Source: JAAFIP01 sp043718065
GTDB lineage: Bacteria > Pseudomonadota > Gammaproteobacteria > Burkholderiales > Burkholderiaceae_C
Length of the DNA: 9,305 nt
Assembly (NCBI GenBank): GCA_043718065.1
Contig: JAYSWJ010000193.1
Coordinates: forward strand, 1 to 9,305
Direction: 5' to 3'
Position numbers and translations under genes: made by a program. Below are positions 6,550-9,305 of the stretch, one piece after another. Below the pieces are notes generated by a model that was not told the DNA's origin, searched no databases, and was given only the letters and a program-made list of their open reading frames with translations. How positions within the stretch are numbered: the stretch's first letter is position 1; the number at the start of each line of letters is the position of its first letter.

Positions 6550-7065
6550 TTAAAAAGAGCCTACAAAATCCTTTTTACTCAGCTCTACACCGTTATGGCG
6601 CAGCAGGTTGTACGCGGTGGTAACGTGAAAATAAAAGTGCGGCATGGCGTAATGGGCTAGATAGGTTTGGCCGGTAAAACGCTTTTCTTTGGGGGTACCT
6701 GCTTGGGTAACAATCTCGCGCGTGGCGGCTGCTTCAAACTGCTCGGGTTTTAGCGTGGTCATAAAGGCTTGCACAGCGGCGATGCGTGCTTGCAGCTGGG
6801 CAAAGGTGGTCTCGGTGTCGTCCATTTTGGGTACGTCTACACCGGCCAGGCGCGCTGCAGCGCCTTTGGCAAAGTCGCAGGCCACTTGCACTTGGCGCAC
6901 CAGCTGGAACATGTCGGGAAACAAGCGTGCTTGCAGCAGCGCGTTGGGGTCGATGCTTTTAGCCGTGGCGTGGGTGTCGGCCTTGGCCAGCACGGCATCT
7001 AGGCCGCCTAAGATTTGCTGCAAAACAGGCACTGAGGTGGCGTACATCGCGGGGGTTGCGGTCAT
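6550..7065 (-). CDS. DUF1993 family protein
   Basis: This is a 171-residue soluble protein that I recognise as DUF1993, a four-helix family related in fold to DinB. It starts MTATPAMYATSVPVLQQIL, has LFPDMFQLVRQVQVACDFAKG in the middle and ends with the conserved block containing LAHYAMPHFYFHVTTAYNLL and RHNGV. The His residues in that block recall DinB-type metal sites, but I cannot show metal binding. Length is typical and the frame is intact. No signal peptide or membrane segment is visible. The ATG at 7065 has only a weak ribosome-binding site. The gene is alone on its strand, divergent from the PTS gene and convergent with the ferredoxin gene. The biochemical role of the family is not known to me. 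Confidence 0.85.
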   Translation of the reverse strand: MTATPAMYATSVPVLQQILGGLDAVLAKADTHATAKSIDPNALLQARLFPDMFQLVRQVQVACDFAKGAAARLAGVDVPKMDDTETTFAQLQARIAAVQAFMTTLKPEQFEAAATREIVTQAGTPKEKRFTGQTYLAHYAMPHFYFHVTTAYNLLRHNGVELSKKDFVGSF

Positions 7066-7147
7066 GGCGGGGCTTTCTGAAGCTAGTAACTTCTGGTTAA
7101 ACTGAAGGCACGATTGTCGCTGGTTCTAAGCGCGTGGTTTTTAGCCA

Positions 7148-7176
7148 TTGAAATCTTACTAAGTTTGACTTACATG
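7148..7176 (+). promoter_or_regulatory. Weak promoter candidate for the PTS EIIC gene
   Basis: TTGAAA (7148-7153), a 17-base spacer and TACATG (7171-7176) fit the spacing of a sigma70 promoter, but the -10 box matches only 3/6. It lies in the 172-base divergent gap between the DUF1993 gene and the EIIC gene. I see no other convincing site in that gap. Confidence 0.2.
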
Positions 7177-7237
7177 GCTGTAGCCTGCGCGCAATCACGC
7201 ACAATCAACAGATTGCCTTGGATTAAAAAACGACTTT

Positions 7238-8653
7238 ATGGACGCATTTCAAACCCTGCTAAACAGCTTTTTCGCCTTCAAGGCCTACGTCATGCTGCCA
7301 GTCATCATTTTTGCTATTGCGCTGGCGGTGCGGCTGCCTGTGCAGCGCGCGGTGCTTAGCACGGTGTCGCTGGCAGCGGGCTTTGCCGGGGTGTTTATTG
7401 CGTTTAACTTTTTTGTGGATAACATCAGCCCGGCGGTGCAGCAGCTATCGCAAGTGCGCGGGCTTAGCTTTCCGGTGCTGGACGTAGGCTGGCCGCCACT
7501 GGCCGCTATTACCTGGGCGTCGCCTTTGGCGGTTATCTCGATACCGCTGGTGTTGGTGGTTAACATCGCCATGCTGGCCACGGGCCTTACGCGCACCATC
7601 TACATTGATATTTGGAACTACTGGCACTTTGCGCTGCTGGGCGCGCTGGTAATGACCACCACGGGCAGCATGGCGCTGGGATTGTCTAGCGTGGTGCTAC
7701 TGGCGGTGTACTGCTTCAAAATGACCGAGTGGACCGCACCAGATATTGAGCGTGAAATTGGCTTGAAGGGCATATCGGCGTCGCCCGTATCGGTCAACGG
7801 TATCGTGCCCTACACCGCCTGCATGGACTGGCTGCTGCAGCGCACGCCGTGGGTTAAAAGCATCCACTACAACCCAGAGGCCGCCTCTAAAAAAAGCCAT
7901 GCAGATGACGGCACATCGCACAAAATTACTTGGGTAAGCTTGCTAAGCGAACCCACGGTAATTGGCCTGCTGATGGGCTTGGCGCTGGGCTTGTCGGCAG
8001 GCTACGGCATCAAAGCCACGCTAGAGCTGGGCGTACACATTGCCGCGGTCATGTTTATCTTACCCAAGTGCGCAGGCCTGATCGGCGAGGCCATGATGCC
8101 TATTACCACCGCCCTGCGTGACCAAGTGGCGCGGCGCTTTCCCACCCGTAAAAACCTGATCGTGGCACTGGACACGGGGTTTTTAATGGGACATAAATCG
8201 GTCATCATGACGGGGCTGATTTTGATGGCGCTGGCCATTGTTATTGCGCTGATTTTGCCGGGCAACAAAGTGCTGCCACTGGGCGACTTGCCTAACGTAA
8301 TCTCGGTGATGTCGCTGTCGGTGCTGATGCTGCGGGGCAATGTGTTTCGCGCGGTGCTGGCGGGTATTCCGGTCATCATCACCTTCTTGCTAGTGTCATC
8401 ACACCTAGCGCCGCTGTACACCGACCTGGCTTTAAAAACGCCGTCGTTCAACGCACAAGGCTTAGGCCAAATTACTGCCTTTACCGACGGTGGCCACCAA
8501 GTACGCTTTGTGCTGCTGGCGCTGTACCAAGGCCAGCTATGGGCTTGGGGTGCGCTGGCGGTGCTGTTGGCAGCAGTGGTGTTTACGCAGCGCAGGTTTA
8601 AGACGGCAGATGCGGTAAATCTTGCTGCAGCAGATAAAAATAGCTCGCTTTGA
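7238..8653 (+). CDS. PTS galactitol-type EIIC component (GatC/SgcC family)
   Basis: This is a 471-residue polytopic inner-membrane protein. In the phosphotransferase system EIIC binds and translocates the sugar, which EIIB phosphorylates using phosphate from EIIA. Hallmarks shared with E. coli GatC are LDVGWP (from 81), TWAS, the DIWNYWH block (from 124), PGNKVLPLGDL (from 341) and RGNVFRAVLAG (from 366). Long hydrophobic segments cover most of the chain, with a polar loop at about 205-228 (NPEAASKKSHADDG). Length is close to that of GatC, the frame is intact, and the start agrees with the family. The ribosome-binding site is poor: TTGGAT lies about 15 bases upstream. No EIIA, EIIB, sugar dehydrogenase, aldolase or regulator gene lies in the window, so it is an orphan and galactitol specificity is unproven. 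It could work with a distant EIIA/EIIB or as a PTS-independent carrier. Confidence 0.88.
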   Translation: MDAFQTLLNSFFAFKAYVMLPVIIFAIALAVRLPVQRAVLSTVSLAAGFAGVFIAFNFFVDNISPAVQQLSQVRGLSFPVLDVGWPPLAAITWASPLAVISIPLVLVVNIAMLATGLTRTIYIDIWNYWHFALLGALVMTTTGSMALGLSSVVLLAVYCFKMTEWTAPDIEREIGLKGISASPVSVNGIVPYTACMDWLLQRTPWVKSIHYNPEAASKKSHADDGTSHKITWVSLLSEPTVIGLLMGLALGLSAGYGIKATLELGVHIAAVMFILPKCAGLIGEAMMPITTALRDQVARRFPTRKNLIVALDTGFLMGHKSVIMTGLILMALAIVIALILPGNKVLPLGDLPNVISVMSLSVLMLRGNVFRAVLAGIPVIITFLLVSSHLAPLYTDLALKTPSFNAQGLGQITAFTDGGHQVRFVLLALYQGQLWAWGALAVLLAAVVFTQRRFKTADAVNLAAADKNSSL

Positions 8654-8706
8654 GTTAGTCGCTTGGTTAGCGTGCGCGTCGGAGGGTTTAACTCTAGCCA
8701 CGCATC

Positions 8707-8832
8707 TCGTGGTCAAACAGTAGTACATAGTTCGTTGGTCTTTTTACTGTTCTAGCGCGTCGTGGTTGTGTAGCGTTGTTTCGTTCGTTGGCCTCTTGCT
8801 GTCCTGGCACCTCGCGGTCACACAGCACCGCA
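8707..8832. repeat. Degenerate tandem repeat, period about 53 bp
   Basis: Units begin at 8707, 8760 and 8812. The first two share TCGTGGT at the start and GTTCGTTGG exactly 23 bases later. Their last 22 bases match at about two thirds of sites, with nearly all differences being transitions. The third unit, partial, matches unit 1 as TCGYGGTCAMACAGYA. The period is not a multiple of three, which argues against a coding repeat. Confidence 0.55.
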
Positions 8833-8992
8833 CGGCATGCCCATGCCAAACGGACCTGCGGCCCTTTATTGTTTGTCATAGGCACACCGAACGTTGCTGA
8901 GCTCCACTTGCGTGGTTGCTGGCAGAGGAGTGGCGATCTAATTTCTGTAACCACCGCCGAACGAAACCCCAGCCCACTACAAGCGACCGGCT

Positions 8993-9034
8993 GTGGCGTA
9001 GCCCTATCGCCACCGATTCGAGCCCCGGGCTCGA
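8993..9034. other. Two adjacent strong stem-loops
   Basis: The first is GTGGCG (8993-8998) with CGCCAC (9008-9013) around a 9-base loop; the stem can extend by two pairs with one bulge. Four bases later TCGAGCCC-C-GGGCTCGA (9018-9034) forms a near-perfect palindrome. Such structures suit a structured RNA or the end region of an insertion sequence. No transcript is demonstrated. Confidence 0.4.
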
Positions 9035-9124
9035 GGAACGGAGCGCAGGGGATTAGAAATTTAGATGTTTGAGCGCTTGCGCGAGGCTCGTTATTTCCCC
9101 CGAAGCGAGGTTCTATGTTGCAAG

Positions 9125-9305
9125 TCAAGCCATTTTGGGTGTGTTTTGAGGTTTTTGTCCCACCCTGCACGCATCAAAGGGCTGGCCCGATTTCCATATC
9201 GACAAGGAATACGCAGCAGCTTACGGGCAAGGATGACCAGTGCCGGCGATCTTGGGGATGCCGCGTTTTTGTAAGGCTTCATACTCGGGTTTAAACGCAT
9301 GGGAG
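9125..9305 (-). pseudogene. IS110-family transposase, C-terminal remnant
   Basis: On the minus strand, pieces of one conserved C-terminus appear in three successive frames. They are FKPEYEALQKRGIPKIA near the window edge, LVILARKLLRI in the middle, and AYSLSIWKSGQPFD before a stop at 9125-9127. IS110-type transposases typically end with a block like this (EYEAL..RG.PK.AL...ARKLLRI...LLKSGQPFD). Two frame changes within about 180 bases mean the gene is broken, at least in its end. The N-terminal DEDD part and the central Ser domain lie outside the window. Family assignment is by remembered motif, not by search. Confidence 0.6.

Larger units (their letters stand above)
8654..9124. other. Gene-poor, repeat- and hairpin-rich stretch
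   Basis: No believable gene is found between the EIIC stop codon and the transposase remnant. Open frames up to 158 codons exist on both strands, but they lack a ribosome-binding site and family motifs, and they run through tandem repeats. The stretch holds a CCACG-CATCT-CGTGG stem (8699-8713), tandem units from 8707, hairpins at 8993-9034, and a distant inverted pair ATCTAATTTCT (8936-8946) and AGAAATTTAGAT (9055-9066). Some of it is probably flanking or terminal DNA of the degraded insertion sequence. Confidence 0.55.

Noticed and set aside
7084..7095. TAGTAACTTCTG, identical to the right end of repeat copy D
   Set aside because: Only 12 bases without the core; too short to call another copy.
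7114..7359. 81-codon open frame overlapping the start of the PTS gene
   Set aside because: Out of frame with the clear EIIC gene and without any motif or ribosome-binding site.
8654..8830. Integron attC-like array in the tandem units
   Set aside because: No paired core sites with the GTTRRRY/RYYYAAC layout and no cassette genes or integrase.
9010..9040. tRNA T-arm-like sequence (GATTCGAGCCCC)
   Set aside because: No acceptor, D or anticodon arms can be placed around it; it is the left side of a palindrome.
8694..9170. Open frame of 158 codons on the minus strand, and 98 codons on the plus strand (8776-9072)
   Set aside because: No ribosome-binding site or family motif, Arg/Ser/Pro-rich out-of-frame composition, and they run through tandem repeats of non-triplet period and hairpins.
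9091..9300. Open frame of 69 codons on the minus strand as an intact small gene
   Set aside because: Only its middle (LVILARKLLRI) looks conserved; the flanking conserved pieces lie in other frames, so it is a slice of a broken transposase.
1..9305. CRISPR array, phage genes, toxin-antitoxin or defence system
   Set aside because: No regular spacer-repeat array and no such protein family is seen in any frame; the accessory signal is limited to the right-hand 650 bp.

Overview
The window looks like chromosomal DNA of a betaproteobacterium, most likely Burkholderiales and probably Comamonadaceae. The evidence is the gene set (intracellular PHB depolymerase of the Ralstonia PhaZ1 type, RsxB-type ferredoxin, DUF1993 protein, dodecin, methylglyoxal synthase) and the moderate GC content with AT-rich gaps. 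The taxon is an inference from protein families; no rRNA or other marker is present. The tetranucleotide CTAG, usually avoided in proteobacteria, is frequent here.

Layout. Positions 2-3052 (+) hold the 3' part of a large hybrid sensor kinase: Cache sensor, membrane segment, kinase core, two receivers and an HPt domain. Its start lies upstream of the window. It converges on a dodecin gene (3113-3328, -), followed by mgsA (3541-3939, -). A divergent gap carrying a perfect dyad separates mgsA from phaZ (4174-5640, +), whose product has a long Lys/Ala-rich tail. Next come a soluble RnfB/RsxB-like polyferredoxin (5709-6407, +), a convergent DUF1993 gene (6550-7065, -), and a divergent orphan PTS galactitol-type EIIC (7238-8653, +). 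The last 650 bp hold no intact gene: three degenerate ~53-bp tandem units, strong hairpins, and a frameshifted C-terminal remnant of an IS110-family transposase on the minus strand running off the window.

A short interspersed repeat with core TGCTCAAGCAGCTA occurs three times between genes (3070-3120, 3453-3510, 6491-6546), each time next to a stop codon. A fourth copy lies in frame inside the phaZ tail (5467-5520).

The genes do not form one pathway. They read as mostly single-gene units concerned with signalling (kinase), flavin handling (dodecin), a triose-phosphate bypass (MgsA), carbon-store mobilisation (PhaZ), electron transfer (RsxB) and transport (EIIC). No complete new defence or mobile system is visible. 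The best leads are the repeat that has become coding sequence in phaZ, the orphan PTS permease, and the structured non-coding stretch beside the IS110 remnant.
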